Source: an uncultured Lachnospiraceae bacterium
GTDB taxonomy: Bacteria > Bacillota > Clostridia > Lachnospirales > Lachnospiraceae
Direction of reading: 5' to 3'
Assembly (NCBI GenBank): GCA_947625135.1
Contig: CANQNE010000003.1
Location: forward strand, 1 to 64,000
DNA length: 64,000 bases
The notes beneath the pieces are model-generated. The model worked only from the letters and a program-made list of their open reading frames with translations. It had not been told where the DNA came from and ran no database searches. The position numbers and the translations under genes were made by a program. Position 1 is the first letter of the stretch. Each line of letters starts with the position of its first letter. Positions 26,304 through 35,153 of this stretch are shown in pieces.

Positions 26304-27125
26304 TTGAAGATTGGAAACAGAGAGTTTGATCTGAAGAACCATACGTATATTATGGGGATTTTGAATGTGACGCCGGATTCATTTTCTGACGGGGGAAACT
26401 GGCAGGATATGGACGGGGCTTTGCGCCGGGCACAGGAGATGCTTTCAGAGGGCGCGGATGTCATTGATGTGGGAGGCGAGTCCACGCGTCCGGGATATAC
26501 GCCTGTCAGCTGTGAAGAAGAGATCAGGCGTACCGTGCCGCTGATTCAAAGACTCAAAAAGGAACTGGCCCCGTTGATTTCCATTGACACCTGCAAGCCG
26601 GAAGTGGCGAGGGCCGCACTGGATGCCGGCGCAGATATGATCAATGATATATGGGGGTTCCGGCATGATCCCAAAATGGCGAAGCTGGCGGCGAAACGGC
26701 ATGTTCCATGCTGTCTGATGCACAATCGGGAAAAACCCGAATACGAAGATCTCATGGAAGGCGTATTGTCGGATCTGAGAGAATCTTTGAAAATTGCCGC
26801 GGCGGCGGGTGTAAAAACAGAACAGATTTTGCTGGATCCGGGGATCGGATTTGGAAAAAACTATGAGATGAATCTGGAAGTGCTGCGAAAGCTGGATCGG
26901 ATCAGTGAACTGGGGTTCCCTGTTTTGCTGGGAACGTCCCGGAAATCCGTGATCGGGCTGACGCTGGGCGTCCCGGTAGGGGAACGTCTGGAAGGCACCA
27001 TCGCCACCACTGTATACGGGGTCATGAAGGGCTGCGGCTTTGTGCGTGTTCACGATGTACAGGCAAATAAGCGGGCTGTGGAAATGACGGAGGCAATTCT
27101 GCACGGACCGGGAAACCGGCTTTGA
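26304..27125 (+). CDS. folP: Dihydropteroate synthase
   Basis: 273 residues. It condenses p-aminobenzoate with hydroxymethyl-dihydropterin pyrophosphate and is the sulfonamide target. The family signatures MGILNVTPDSFSDGG and VIDVGGESTRPGY are intact, as are SIDTCKPEVARAAL, LLDPGIGFGK and GTSRKSVIG. The start codon is TTG, 7 nt after AAGGAGG. It is the third gene of the folate operon. Confidence 0.96.
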   Translation: MKIGNREFDLKNHTYIMGILNVTPDSFSDGGNWQDMDGALRRAQEMLSEGADVIDVGGESTRPGYTPVSCEEEIRRTVPLIQRLKKELAPLISIDTCKPEVARAALDAGADMINDIWGFRHDPKMAKLAAKRHVPCCLMHNREKPEYEDLMEGVLSDLRESLKIAAAAGVKTEQILLDPGIGFGKNYEMNLEVLRKLDRISELGFPVLLGTSRKSVIGLTLGVPVGERLEGTIATTVYGVMKGCGFVRVHDVQANKRAVEMTEAILHGPGNRL

Positions 27126-27164
27126 GCCTGAGGAGGCATGAGCATAAAAGTGGAGGTACTGGGG

Positions 27165-28007
27165 ATGGAAAAACTGGATAAGATCGAGATCAGGGATTTA
27201 CAGATTTTTGCAAATCACGGGGTATTTGAGGAGGAAACGGCGCTGGGCCAGAAATTCCTGGTTTCCGCTACGCTGTATGCCAGCACCCGGAAAGCCGGAG
27301 AGACGGACAACCTGATCGATACCATTCATTATGGCCAGATCTGTCATGTGATCAGAGAATTTCTCATCAGAAATACATTTCAGCTGATCGAGGCGGCGGC
27401 GGAGCAGCTGGCCAAACATCTGTTGGTGGAGACGCCAAGGCTGGAAGCGGTGGATCTGGAGATCAAGAAGCCATGGGCGCCGATCGGCCTTCCGTTGGAG
27501 TATGTTTCTGTTCAGATCAGCAGGGGCTGGCACACCGCCTATATTTCCCTTGGCTCCAATATGGGAGACAAGCGGATGTATCTGGAGGATGCGGTGGCTA
27601 CGCTGGAGGGCGATCGGTGCTGTCAGGTTTTGCAGGTGACGGACTGGATGGAGACAGAGCCCTACGGCGGTGTGGAGCAGGATAATTTCCTCAACGGCTG
27701 TATGGAGCTGCGGACGATCTATTCTCCGAAAAAGCTGCTGGAAACGCTGCAGGCCATTGAGAGTCAGGCCGGCCGGGAGCGGAAGATCCACTGGGGTCCC
27801 AGGACGCTGGATCTGGATATCCTTCTCTATGACGATGTGATCATTGATACAAAGGAACTGACCGTTCCTCATATAGACATGCACAACCGGGAGTTTGTGC
27901 TGGCGCCTATGGCCCAGCTTGCGCCATGGCGGCGGCATCCCCTTTTTCATAAGACAATGAAAGAGCTGTATGAAGAACTGAAGCAGAATGAAAAGAGGAC
28001 AGTATGA
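27165..28007 (+). CDS. folBK: Bifunctional dihydroneopterin aldolase / HPPK
   Basis: 280 residues. Residues 1 to about 118 are FolB (DLQIFANHGVFEEE, a conserved aldolase block; ending VQIS). Residues from about 122 are FolK: YISLGSNMGDKRMYLEDAV, the ENDFLN-like QDNFLNGC, and the pyrophosphokinase signature WGPRTLDLDILLYDD. The protein therefore does two successive steps between folE and folP. The start at 27165 has GGAGG 8 nt upstream, whereas the ATG at 27138 is too close to its GGAGG. The 3' end overlaps pheA by 4 bp, coupling folate and phenylalanine genes. Confidence 0.95.
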   Translation: MEKLDKIEIRDLQIFANHGVFEEETALGQKFLVSATLYASTRKAGETDNLIDTIHYGQICHVIREFLIRNTFQLIEAAAEQLAKHLLVETPRLEAVDLEIKKPWAPIGLPLEYVSVQISRGWHTAYISLGSNMGDKRMYLEDAVATLEGDRCCQVLQVTDWMETEPYGGVEQDNFLNGCMELRTIYSPKKLLETLQAIESQAGRERKIHWGPRTLDLDILLYDDVIIDTKELTVPHIDMHNREFVLAPMAQLAPWRRHPLFHKTMKELYEELKQNEKRTV

Positions 28008-29131
28008 AAGAATTAGATACTATCAGACAGGAACTGGATCTGATCGACGAGGAAATTTTAAAATTGTTTGAGCAGCGTATGGAGCTGTGTGCGGATGTGG
28101 CAAAATACAAGATCGCCAACGGCAGGAAGGTCATGGATAAAAAACGGGAGGAGGCCAAGCTGGCGGTGCTGATGGCGAAAGCCTCCAATGACTTTAACCG
28201 GCACGGCGTGGAGGATCTGTTCCGCCAGATCATGGCAATGAGCCGTAAACTGCAGTACCAGCTGCTGGCAAAGGAGGGCGTTACCGGACGGCTTCCTTTT
28301 GTGGCGGTGGACCACATTCAGCGGGATAATGTCCGTGTGGTTTTTCAGGGGGTAGACGGGGCGTACAGTCAGAAAGCCATGAAAAAATATTTCGGGGAGC
28401 AGGTGCGTTCTTTTCATGTAGACACATGGGAGGACGCCATGGTGGCGATTCATGAGGGCACTGCCGATTATGCGGTTCTGCCCATTGAAAACAGCACTGC
28501 CGGAATTGTTTCGGACATTTATGACCTGCTGGCGGAATTTGAAAATTATATCGTGGGAGAGCAGATCATTTCTGTCAACCATGTGCTGCTTGGCACAAAG
28601 GATAGCAGCCTGCAGACGATACGGACCGTGTATTCCCATCAGCAGGGGCTTTTGCAGTCTACCCGGTTTTTGGAGACCCACCCGGAATGGGAGCAGGTGG
28701 CAGTGGACAACACGGCTACCGCGGCCAAAAAGGTTTTAGAGGACGGGGATCCCACCCAGGCTGCCATTGCCGGCGCCCAGACGGCGGAAGTCTATGGGCT
28801 GAAGGTGTTGGCTTCGCCCATTGTGAAGAACAGCAATTTTACCCGGTTTATTATCGTCACCAATCAGAAGATGTTCCAGAAGGATGCCAAAAAAGTCAGC
28901 ATCTGTTTTGAATCTCCCCATGAGAGCGGAAGTCTTTATAATATTTTGTCCCACTTTATTTACAATGGCCTGAACATGACAAAGATCGAATCCCGCCCCA
29001 TTGAGGAAAAAAGCTGGGAATATCGGTTTTTTGTGGATTTTGACGGCAATCTCAATGACGACGGCGTAAAGAACGCCATTCGGGGTATTGAGGCGGAGGC
29101 CATCAATCTGAGAATTTTAGGAAATTACTAG
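28004..29131 (+). CDS. pheA: Bifunctional chorismate mutase / prephenate dehydratase
   Basis: 375 residues. An AroQ-type chorismate mutase occupies residues 1-90 (IRQELDLIDEEILKLFEQRM). The prephenate dehydratase domain follows (VVFQGVDGAYSQKAMKKYFG; VLPIENSTAGIVSDIYDLL; the TR-F motif as NFTRFIIV), then an ACT regulatory domain with ESRP (MTKIESRPIEEKSWEYRFFVDFDG) that senses phenylalanine. It makes phenylpyruvate from chorismate. It is translated by ATGA overlap with folBK and so belongs to the end of the folate operon. Confidence 0.95.
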   Translation: MKELDTIRQELDLIDEEILKLFEQRMELCADVAKYKIANGRKVMDKKREEAKLAVLMAKASNDFNRHGVEDLFRQIMAMSRKLQYQLLAKEGVTGRLPFVAVDHIQRDNVRVVFQGVDGAYSQKAMKKYFGEQVRSFHVDTWEDAMVAIHEGTADYAVLPIENSTAGIVSDIYDLLAEFENYIVGEQIISVNHVLLGTKDSSLQTIRTVYSHQQGLLQSTRFLETHPEWEQVAVDNTATAAKKVLEDGDPTQAAIAGAQTAEVYGLKVLASPIVKNSNFTRFIIVTNQKMFQKDAKKVSICFESPHESGSLYNILSHFIYNGLNMTKIESRPIEEKSWEYRFFVDFDGNLNDDGVKNAIRGIEAEAINLRILGNY

Positions 29132-29142
29132 GAGAGGAAGAT

Positions 29143-30450
29143 ATGATACAGGTAAATCGTTTATTGCTTTATCGAAATTTCCATCATCAGAAATTATTTG
29201 ACGATATGTGCTTTCTCATCAATCATTATGACGACGCCGGACAGGACAATGAGCAGATCATTTCCATGCTCTATGCCAGCGTGAACCAGCTGATTGAACT
29301 GACGGCAGCCCACGGATTTCAGGGAAACGTATGGCACAGCTTTCTTACCTATCTGCTGGCGAACAACGAAAATGCCTTCAGCACTGCCTGCGAGATTGTA
29401 GGCGAGATCGATGGCAGCATCAACATTGCGGCGGATCACGACTTTGCGATCTTTAAGGAACTCTTCGAGTTCGATCTGGGGAAGCTGGAGCGGACGCTGG
29501 GAACGGACTGCATGGGGATGCTATCTGATTTTCGCAATGTGACCTCGGAGCGCAAGCTCTTTAACAAGCGGATCCGGGACCGGATCGACCATCTGGCCGT
29601 ACAGCTGGCGCAGGCGGAAACGGTGGAAGATTTTCACCGTGACGTGGTGCATTTTTATAAGGATTTCGGCGTTGGAAAATTCGGCCTCCACAAAGCCTTC
29701 GGCGTACAGAAGGAAAAGGGGAACATCCGGATCACGCCCATCACCAATGTGAGCCATATTCATTTTCAGGATCTGGTTGGTTACGAGCTGCAGAAGAAAA
29801 AGCTGCGGGATAATACGGAAGCATTTGTGTCCGACCATCCCGCCAACAACTGTCTGCTGTTCGGGGATGCGGGGACCGGAAAATCCAGCAGTGTGAAGGC
29901 GCTGCTCAACGAGTATTATGACAGAGGGTTGCGGATGATCGAGGTCTATAAGCATCAGTTTGAGGATTTGCCGAAGATCATTGCGCAGTTAAAGAACCGC
30001 AATTATAAGTTTATCATTTATATGGATGATCTTTCTTTTGAGGAATTTGAGATCGAATACAAATATCTGAAGGCCGTTATCGAGGGCGGGCTGGAAAAGA
30101 AGCCGGACAACGTGTTGATTTACGCCACCTCCAACAGACGGCATCTGATCAGTGAAAAATACAGTGACAAGGAAGGCAGGAGAGATGCCCTGCACCCTTC
30201 CGACACAGTACAGGAAAAGCTTTCTCTGGCGGCCCGATTCGGGGTGACGATTTTCTTTGTATCGCCAAATAAGCAGGAGTTCCAGAATATTGTGAAGGCG
30301 CTGGCAAAGCGGCAGCATGTGCGGATGACGGAGGAAGAGCTTGAGGCGGAAGCAAACAAGTGGGAGTTAAGCCACGGCGGGCTGTCCGGAAGGACGGCGC
30401 GGCAGTTTATCGACTACCTGCTTGGGCAGCAGGCCGGAAAACGCTCATAA
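29143..30450 (+). CDS. AAA ATPase of the DUF815 type
   Basis: 435 residues. The N-terminal 200 residues are helical with no clear family. The C-terminal half is an AAA-type ATPase with Walker A LLFGDAGTGKSSSVKALL near residue 245 and Walker B KFIIYMDDLSFEEFE, followed by a sensor-like VLIYATSNRRHLI and the RFGVTIFFVSPNKQEF segment typical of DUF815. The role is unknown for the family; a protein- or DNA-remodelling function is only a guess. AGAGAGGAAG precedes the ATG, 11 bp after pheA, so it is probably the last gene of that transcript, ended by the terminator at 30479. Confidence 0.82.
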   Translation: MIQVNRLLLYRNFHHQKLFDDMCFLINHYDDAGQDNEQIISMLYASVNQLIELTAAHGFQGNVWHSFLTYLLANNENAFSTACEIVGEIDGSINIAADHDFAIFKELFEFDLGKLERTLGTDCMGMLSDFRNVTSERKLFNKRIRDRIDHLAVQLAQAETVEDFHRDVVHFYKDFGVGKFGLHKAFGVQKEKGNIRITPITNVSHIHFQDLVGYELQKKKLRDNTEAFVSDHPANNCLLFGDAGTGKSSSVKALLNEYYDRGLRMIEVYKHQFEDLPKIIAQLKNRNYKFIIYMDDLSFEEFEIEYKYLKAVIEGGLEKKPDNVLIYATSNRRHLISEKYSDKEGRRDALHPSDTVQEKLSLAARFGVTIFFVSPNKQEFQNIVKALAKRQHVRMTEEELEAEANKWELSHGGLSGRTARQFIDYLLGQQAGKRS

Positions 30451-30478
30451 GACGGGAAGCGGGAAAATACAGCACGCA

Positions 30479-30521
30479 AAAAGAGGATGTTTTCCCTGAG
30501 AAAACATCCTCTTTGTCTTTT
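30479..30521. terminator. Bidirectional terminator between the AAA ATPase and rpmB
   Basis: AAAGAGGATGTTTTC pairs with GAAAACATCCTCTTT on a 5-nt loop. T-rich tails follow on both strands, serving the rightward ATPase gene and the leftward rpmB. Confidence 0.92.
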
Positions 30522-30529
30522 AAGGTTCA

Positions 30530-30715
30530 TTAAGCGCGTTCTACCTTACCTGAACGCAGGCAGGAAGTACAAACGTACATTCTCTTAGCGGCGCCGTTTA
30601 CTTTTACGCGGACGGATTTTACGTTTGCTTTCCAAATTTTGTTGGAACGTCTATGTGAATGGCTCACAGCGTTACCAAAATGAGCGCTCTTGTCACAAAT
30701 TGCACATCTGGCCAT
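30530..30715 (-). CDS. rpmB: Ribosomal protein L28
   Basis: 61 residues. MARCAICDKSAHFGNAVSHSH is the classic L28 start. It is the zinc-binding (C+) form, with two CxxC pairs (CAIC and CTSC). The start at 30715 is set by this N-terminus, with GGGAGG upstream on the minus strand. It lies divergent from asp23, the arrangement common to Firmicutes. Confidence 0.97.
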   Translation of the reverse strand: MARCAICDKSAHFGNAVSHSHRRSNKIWKANVKSVRVKVNGAAKRMYVCTSCLRSGKVERA

Positions 30716-30790
30716 GGTTGCACCTCCCAAATTCAATCTTCAGTCCGAAACTGTTGCTTTCGTCATTGATCTTTTACTCACAACGGTAGT

Positions 30791-30819
30791 ATTTTAGCAG
30801 AAAAAGAGCGGCAATGCAA
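30791..30819 (-). promoter_or_regulatory. Promoter of rpmB
   Basis: Minus strand TTGCAT (30814-30819), 17-bp spacer, TAAAAT (30791-30796). Confidence 0.7.
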
Positions 30820-30935
30820 GTAAAATATGAAAAAATCATAAAAATTATGGCAAATGATAAAAAGTCTTTCTTTTTTGGAAGAAAGAGGTTATAATAACTC
30901 TGAATAGAAAACTGTAGACCTATGGAGGTAAGATT

Positions 30936-31292
30936 ATGAAAGGAAATTTTAGTACCGACTTGGGTGAAATCTATATTAATCCGAAGGTAATTGCCACTTA
31001 TGCCGGCAGCGTTGCGGTAGAATGTTTTGGCATAGTAGGCATGGCGTGGGTAAATGTAGCCGACGGCGTTGTCAAGCTTTTGCGTCGGGATTCATGGACA
31101 AAGGGCATCAACGTGGAAGTAAAGGACAACCAGTTGTTCCTTGATTTTCATGTGATCGTATCTTACGGGGTGAATATTCCCACAGTGACAGACAATCTCA
31201 TCAACAGCGTGAAATACAAGATGCAGGCTTTTACGGGAATGGAGATCGGAAGCATCAATATATACGTAGAAGGCGTTCGCGTCATTGATTAA
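30936..31292 (+). CDS. Asp23/Gls24-family envelope stress protein
   Basis: 118 residues of the Asp23/Gls24 (YloU) family, small proteins found at the membrane or cytoplasm and linked to cell-envelope stress. Typical features are the GEIYINPKVIATYAGSVAVECFGIVGMA opening, a central DFHVIVSYGVNIPTVTDNL, and a NIYVEGVRV end. GGAGG precedes the ATG. It sits directly before the DAK2 gene and opposite rpmB, the conserved yloU-yloV order. Confidence 0.93.
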   Translation: MKGNFSTDLGEIYINPKVIATYAGSVAVECFGIVGMAWVNVADGVVKLLRRDSWTKGINVEVKDNQLFLDFHVIVSYGVNIPTVTDNLINSVKYKMQAFTGMEIGSINIYVEGVRVID

Positions 31293-31308
31293 CAAGGAGG
31301 ATACGATT

Positions 31309-32985
31309 GTGGCTATAAATACGATCAATGCAGAAACATTATCCAAAATGTTTTTGGCAGGTGCTGCAAATCTTGATGCAAAAAAAGAATGGATTAACGA
31401 TTTGAATGTATTTCCCGTGCCGGACGGGGATACGGGCACAAATATGACACTGACGATCATGTCGGCGGCAAAGGAAGTGTCCGCATTGTCCAGCGTGACC
31501 TTAAAGACACTGGCCAAGGCCATTTCCACAGGCTCCTTGCGGGGCGCCAGAGGAAACTCCGGCGTAATCCTGTCTCAGCTTTTCAGAGGCTTTACAAAGG
31601 TGATCGCCAATTGCGACCAGCTTACCTGCGGCGTTTTGGCCATTGCGGCGGAAAAGGCAGTGGAGACTGCTTACAAGGCGGTCATGAAGCCGAAGGAGGG
31701 TACCATCCTTACCGTGGCAAGGGGCATAGCGGAAAAGGCTGCGGAGCTTGCCGAGTGTGATGATATCGCAGTGTTTATGGAGCAGTTGATCGCCCACGGC
31801 GACCAGGTGCTGGAGCGGACGCCGGAGATGCTTCCCGTGCTGAAGGAGGCGGGCGTGGTCGATTCCGGCGGTCAGGGCCTGATGCAGGTGATAAAGGGCG
31901 CTTACGACGGGCTCATGGGACGGGAGATCAGTCTTTCCATCCAGCCGGAGGGAAGCGCGCTCCGGGCTGCCAGACCTAAGGACACCCAGACGCCGGCGGA
32001 CATCAAGTTTGGCTACTGTACAGAGTTTATTATCATGCTGGAGCGGGAGTTTACCGAGTCAGAAGAGAGAAAATTCAAGGCCTATCTGGAATCTATCGGT
32101 GATTCCATTGTATGCGTGGCTATGGATGACATCGTGAAAGTGCATGTGCATACGAACGAGCCGGGCAACGCCATTCAGAAGGGCCTGAGTTACGGGCAGC
32201 TGACGTCCATGAAGATCGACAATATGCGGGAAGAGCATCAGGAGAAGCTGTTTAAGGATTCCATGAAAGCGGAGGAAGCGGCGGCCCGTGTGTCTGCGGA
32301 GGAGAGCGAAGCACCCAAGGAACACAAACAGTACGGCTTTATTGCTGTTTCCATCGGTGATGGCCTGAATGAGATCTTTAAAGGACTGGGGGTAGACTAC
32401 CTGATCGAGGGTGGCCAGACTATGAATCCCAGTACGGAGGATATGCTGACGGCCATTGAAAATGTAGATGCGGACACCATCTTTATCCTTCCAAACAACA
32501 AGAATATCATCCTTGCCGCCAATCAGGCGAGAGATCTGGTGGAGGATAAACAGATCATCGTAGTGGAGACAAAAACGGTTCCCCAGGGAATCGCCGCGCT
32601 CATCGCTTTTTCGGCAGATGTGGATTCGGAGCAGAATGTGGCGAATATGAAGGATGAGGTAGCGGAGGTAAAGACCGGCCAGATTACCTATGCCGTGCGC
32701 GATACCAATGTAGACGGCTTTGATATCAAGAAAGAGGATATTATGGGTATCGGCGATAGCGGGATTCTTGCGGTAGGACAGGACATTGCAGAGACGACGA
32801 TGGAAGTGCTGAAGAAAATGGCAGACGAAGATACGGGACTGATCAGCATCTTTTATGGTGAGGAAGTATCGGCAGAAAGTGCGGAGGAATTTTCCGCTGC
32901 GGTAGAGGAAAACTTCCCTGACTGTGATATTGAACTGCAGTACGGGGGGCAGCCCATATATTACTATATTGTTTCCGTGGAATAG
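31309..32985 (+). CDS. fakA: DAK2-domain fatty acid kinase catalytic subunit-like protein (YloV/FakA)
   Basis: 558 residues. An N-terminal DAK2 kinase domain (VFPVPDGDTGTNMTLT; RGARGNSGVILSQLFRGF; VVDSGGQGLMQV) is followed by a middle region and a C-terminal DegV-like/FakA domain. FakA phosphorylates fatty acids carried by a FakB protein. The start is GTG at 31309, because AGGAGG (31295-31300) is 8 nt upstream; the TTG at 31285 lies before that site. No fakB is in the window. It overlaps no gene and is followed by a terminator, then recG. Confidence 0.88.
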   Translation: MAINTINAETLSKMFLAGAANLDAKKEWINDLNVFPVPDGDTGTNMTLTIMSAAKEVSALSSVTLKTLAKAISTGSLRGARGNSGVILSQLFRGFTKVIANCDQLTCGVLAIAAEKAVETAYKAVMKPKEGTILTVARGIAEKAAELAECDDIAVFMEQLIAHGDQVLERTPEMLPVLKEAGVVDSGGQGLMQVIKGAYDGLMGREISLSIQPEGSALRAARPKDTQTPADIKFGYCTEFIIMLEREFTESEERKFKAYLESIGDSIVCVAMDDIVKVHVHTNEPGNAIQKGLSYGQLTSMKIDNMREEHQEKLFKDSMKAEEAAARVSAEESEAPKEHKQYGFIAVSIGDGLNEIFKGLGVDYLIEGGQTMNPSTEDMLTAIENVDADTIFILPNNKNIILAANQARDLVEDKQIIVVETKTVPQGIAALIAFSADVDSEQNVANMKDEVAEVKTGQITYAVRDTNVDGFDIKKEDIMGIGDSGILAVGQDIAETTMEVLKKMADEDTGLISIFYGEEVSAESAEEFSAAVEENFPDCDIELQYGGQPIYYYIVSVE

Positions 32986-32996
32986 TTGAAATGAGA

Positions 32997-33031
32997 AAGA
33001 GCTGTCGCAGATAAGTGACAGCTCTTTTTTA
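32997..33031 (+). terminator. Terminator between the DAK2 gene and recG
   Basis: AAGAGCTGTC and GACAGCTCTT form a 10-bp stem with a T run. It ends only 16 nt before the recG start, so recG needs its own promoter or read-through. Confidence 0.88.
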
Positions 33032-33046
33032 AAGGATTTGAGAGCA

Positions 33047-35095
33047 ATGGAAATAACGGCGTCAATACAGCAGTTAAAAGGTGTGGGAGAGAAGACGGCT
33101 CAGCGTTTTCAGGGACTGAATATTGCTTCTGTGGAGGATCTGCTCCGGTATTTTCCACGGGATTATCTTTCATACGATCCCCCTGTTGCCATAAAGGCCC
33201 TTGAGGAAGCGGAGGGAATGATCACTGTTGCCGGGCATATACAGAGCCGGCCCGCGGTGCGGTACGGGAACCGTATGAAGATCACCACGGTTATGATCAG
33301 GGATCAGGACGGCGCACTCCAGCTGCTGTGGTTCAATATGCCTTTTCTGGCAAATTCTCTGCGGCCCGGCAGTTATTATCTGTTTCGGGGACGGATACAG
33401 ATTAAGGGCTCCCGGCTCTGCATGGTACAGCCGGAGATCTATACTCCGGCGGCATACGAGGAAAAAATGCACGGCCTGCAGCCCATGTATGCACTGACAA
33501 AGGGCATTACCAATCATCTGATCACAAAGACGGTAAAGCAGGCTTTCGCGTCGGTGGAGAGGCTGCCGGAGAGGCTGCCGGAACAGATCTGCGGGCGCTA
33601 TGGGCTGATGGGGACGGCGGAGGCGCTCCGGATCATTCATTTTCCCCAAAACGCGGAAGAACTGAAGCAGGCGAGAAGGAGGCTTGTGTTCGAGGAATTT
33701 TTCTTTTTTCTTCTTGCCATGGAGGCACATAAGCAGGCGCTGGATCAGGCAGAAAACGGGTTTGTGATGAAGCCGGATCAAAATATACAGCGCTTTGTGG
33801 AAGCCCTTCCTTATGAGCTGACGGAGGACCAGAAAAAAGCGTGGCAGGATATGCAGCGGGATTTTGCGGGAAAGCGCTGTATGCACAGGATGCTGCAGGG
33901 AGATGTGGGATCCGGAAAGACCATTCTGGCGGTGCTGGGCTGCTTTACGGCGGCGGCAAACGGATTCCAGAGCGTCATTATGGCGCCCACCGAGGTGCTG
34001 GCAAAGCAGCATTATGATTCTGTTATGGGGATGCTGGAGGCAAATCAGCTGCCTTATCGGGCAGGTCTTTTGACCGGTTCGCTGCCGGCTGCACAGAAAA
34101 GAAGAATACAGGAGCGGATCGCCCTGGGATTGATCGATATTGTTGTGGGCACCCACGCACTGATACAGGATCAGGTAAATTACCAGGATCTGGCGTTTGT
34201 GGTGACAGATGAGCAGCACCGATTCGGAGTGAAGCAGCGGGAAGCCCTCTCCCAAAAAGGGAGCTCTCCCCATGTGCTGGTGATGAGCGCCACGCCGATC
34301 CCCCGTACGCTTGCGCTGCTCCTGTATGGGGATCTGGATATTTCAGTTCTGCGGCAGATGCCCAAAGACAGGCTTCCTGTTCAGAACTGCGTGATCGGTC
34401 AGGATAAGCGGAATACGGCTTACCGGTTTATTATGAAAGAGATCATGGCAGGACATCAGGCGTATGTGATCTGCCCTATGGTGGAGGAGAGCGAACTGCT
34501 GGAAGGAGAAAATGTTATCGATTATGCCGGACGGCTCCGAGAAGTATTTCCGGAAAATGTCAGTATCGGTATTCTGCACGGGCGAATGAAGCCCGCAATG
34601 AAAAATCAGATCATGGAGCGGTTTTCCGCAGGAGATCTGGATATCCTTGTATCTACCACCGTGATCGAGGTTGGGATCGACGTGCCCAACGCAACGGTGA
34701 TGATGATCGAAACCGCGGACCGATTTGGCCTTTCTCAGCTTCACCAGCTCCGGGGCCGCGTGGGGAGGGGGAAACAGGCCTCCTATTGTATTTTCGTGAG
34801 CGGCAGCAGGAAGCAGCAGACCAGAGAGCGACTGGATATCCTGAACCACACCAACGACGGATTTGAGATCGCGGAAAAAGATCTGGAGCTGCGGGGGCCC
34901 GGAGAACTGTTCGGCATCAGGCAGAGCGGCGCGTTGGAATTTCGCATCGGGGATATCATCGGCGACTCCGGCATACTTTATGAAGCAAAAAAAGCGGTGG
35001 AAGAGGTACTGCAGTTAGATCCCGGACTGGAAACATCAGAAAACCGGTGTATAAAAAATTTTTTGCAACATCTGGACGAAAACTGGAATTTATAG
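33047..35095 (+). CDS. recG: ATP-dependent DNA helicase RecG
   Basis: 682 residues, the standard length. It remodels stalled replication forks and branch-migrates Holliday junctions. The wedge/OB-fold N-terminus includes LKGVGEKTAQRF and IASVEDLLRYFPRDY. The helicase core has Walker A LQGDVGSGKTILA, DEQH box TDEQHRFGVKQR, MSATPIPRT, and the C-terminal TTVIEVGIDVPNATVMMIE and QLHQLRGRVGRG. The ATG at 33047 is preferred over a TTG at 33038 because the latter sits within 2 nt of its AAGGA. The rpmB-yloU-yloV-recG order matches other Firmicutes. Confidence 0.96.
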   Translation: MEITASIQQLKGVGEKTAQRFQGLNIASVEDLLRYFPRDYLSYDPPVAIKALEEAEGMITVAGHIQSRPAVRYGNRMKITTVMIRDQDGALQLLWFNMPFLANSLRPGSYYLFRGRIQIKGSRLCMVQPEIYTPAAYEEKMHGLQPMYALTKGITNHLITKTVKQAFASVERLPERLPEQICGRYGLMGTAEALRIIHFPQNAEELKQARRRLVFEEFFFFLLAMEAHKQALDQAENGFVMKPDQNIQRFVEALPYELTEDQKKAWQDMQRDFAGKRCMHRMLQGDVGSGKTILAVLGCFTAAANGFQSVIMAPTEVLAKQHYDSVMGMLEANQLPYRAGLLTGSLPAAQKRRIQERIALGLIDIVVGTHALIQDQVNYQDLAFVVTDEQHRFGVKQREALSQKGSSPHVLVMSATPIPRTLALLLYGDLDISVLRQMPKDRLPVQNCVIGQDKRNTAYRFIMKEIMAGHQAYVICPMVEESELLEGENVIDYAGRLREVFPENVSIGILHGRMKPAMKNQIMERFSAGDLDILVSTTVIEVGIDVPNATVMMIETADRFGLSQLHQLRGRVGRGKQASYCIFVSGSRKQQTRERLDILNHTNDGFEIAEKDLELRGPGELFGIRQSGALEFRIGDIIGDSGILYEAKKAVEEVLQLDPGLETSENRCIKNFLQHLDENWNL

Positions 35096-35153
35096 CGTAT
35101 ATCTGATATACTAATAAGAGGTTGTCAAATTCAATTTGTTAAGGAGAAGTGCA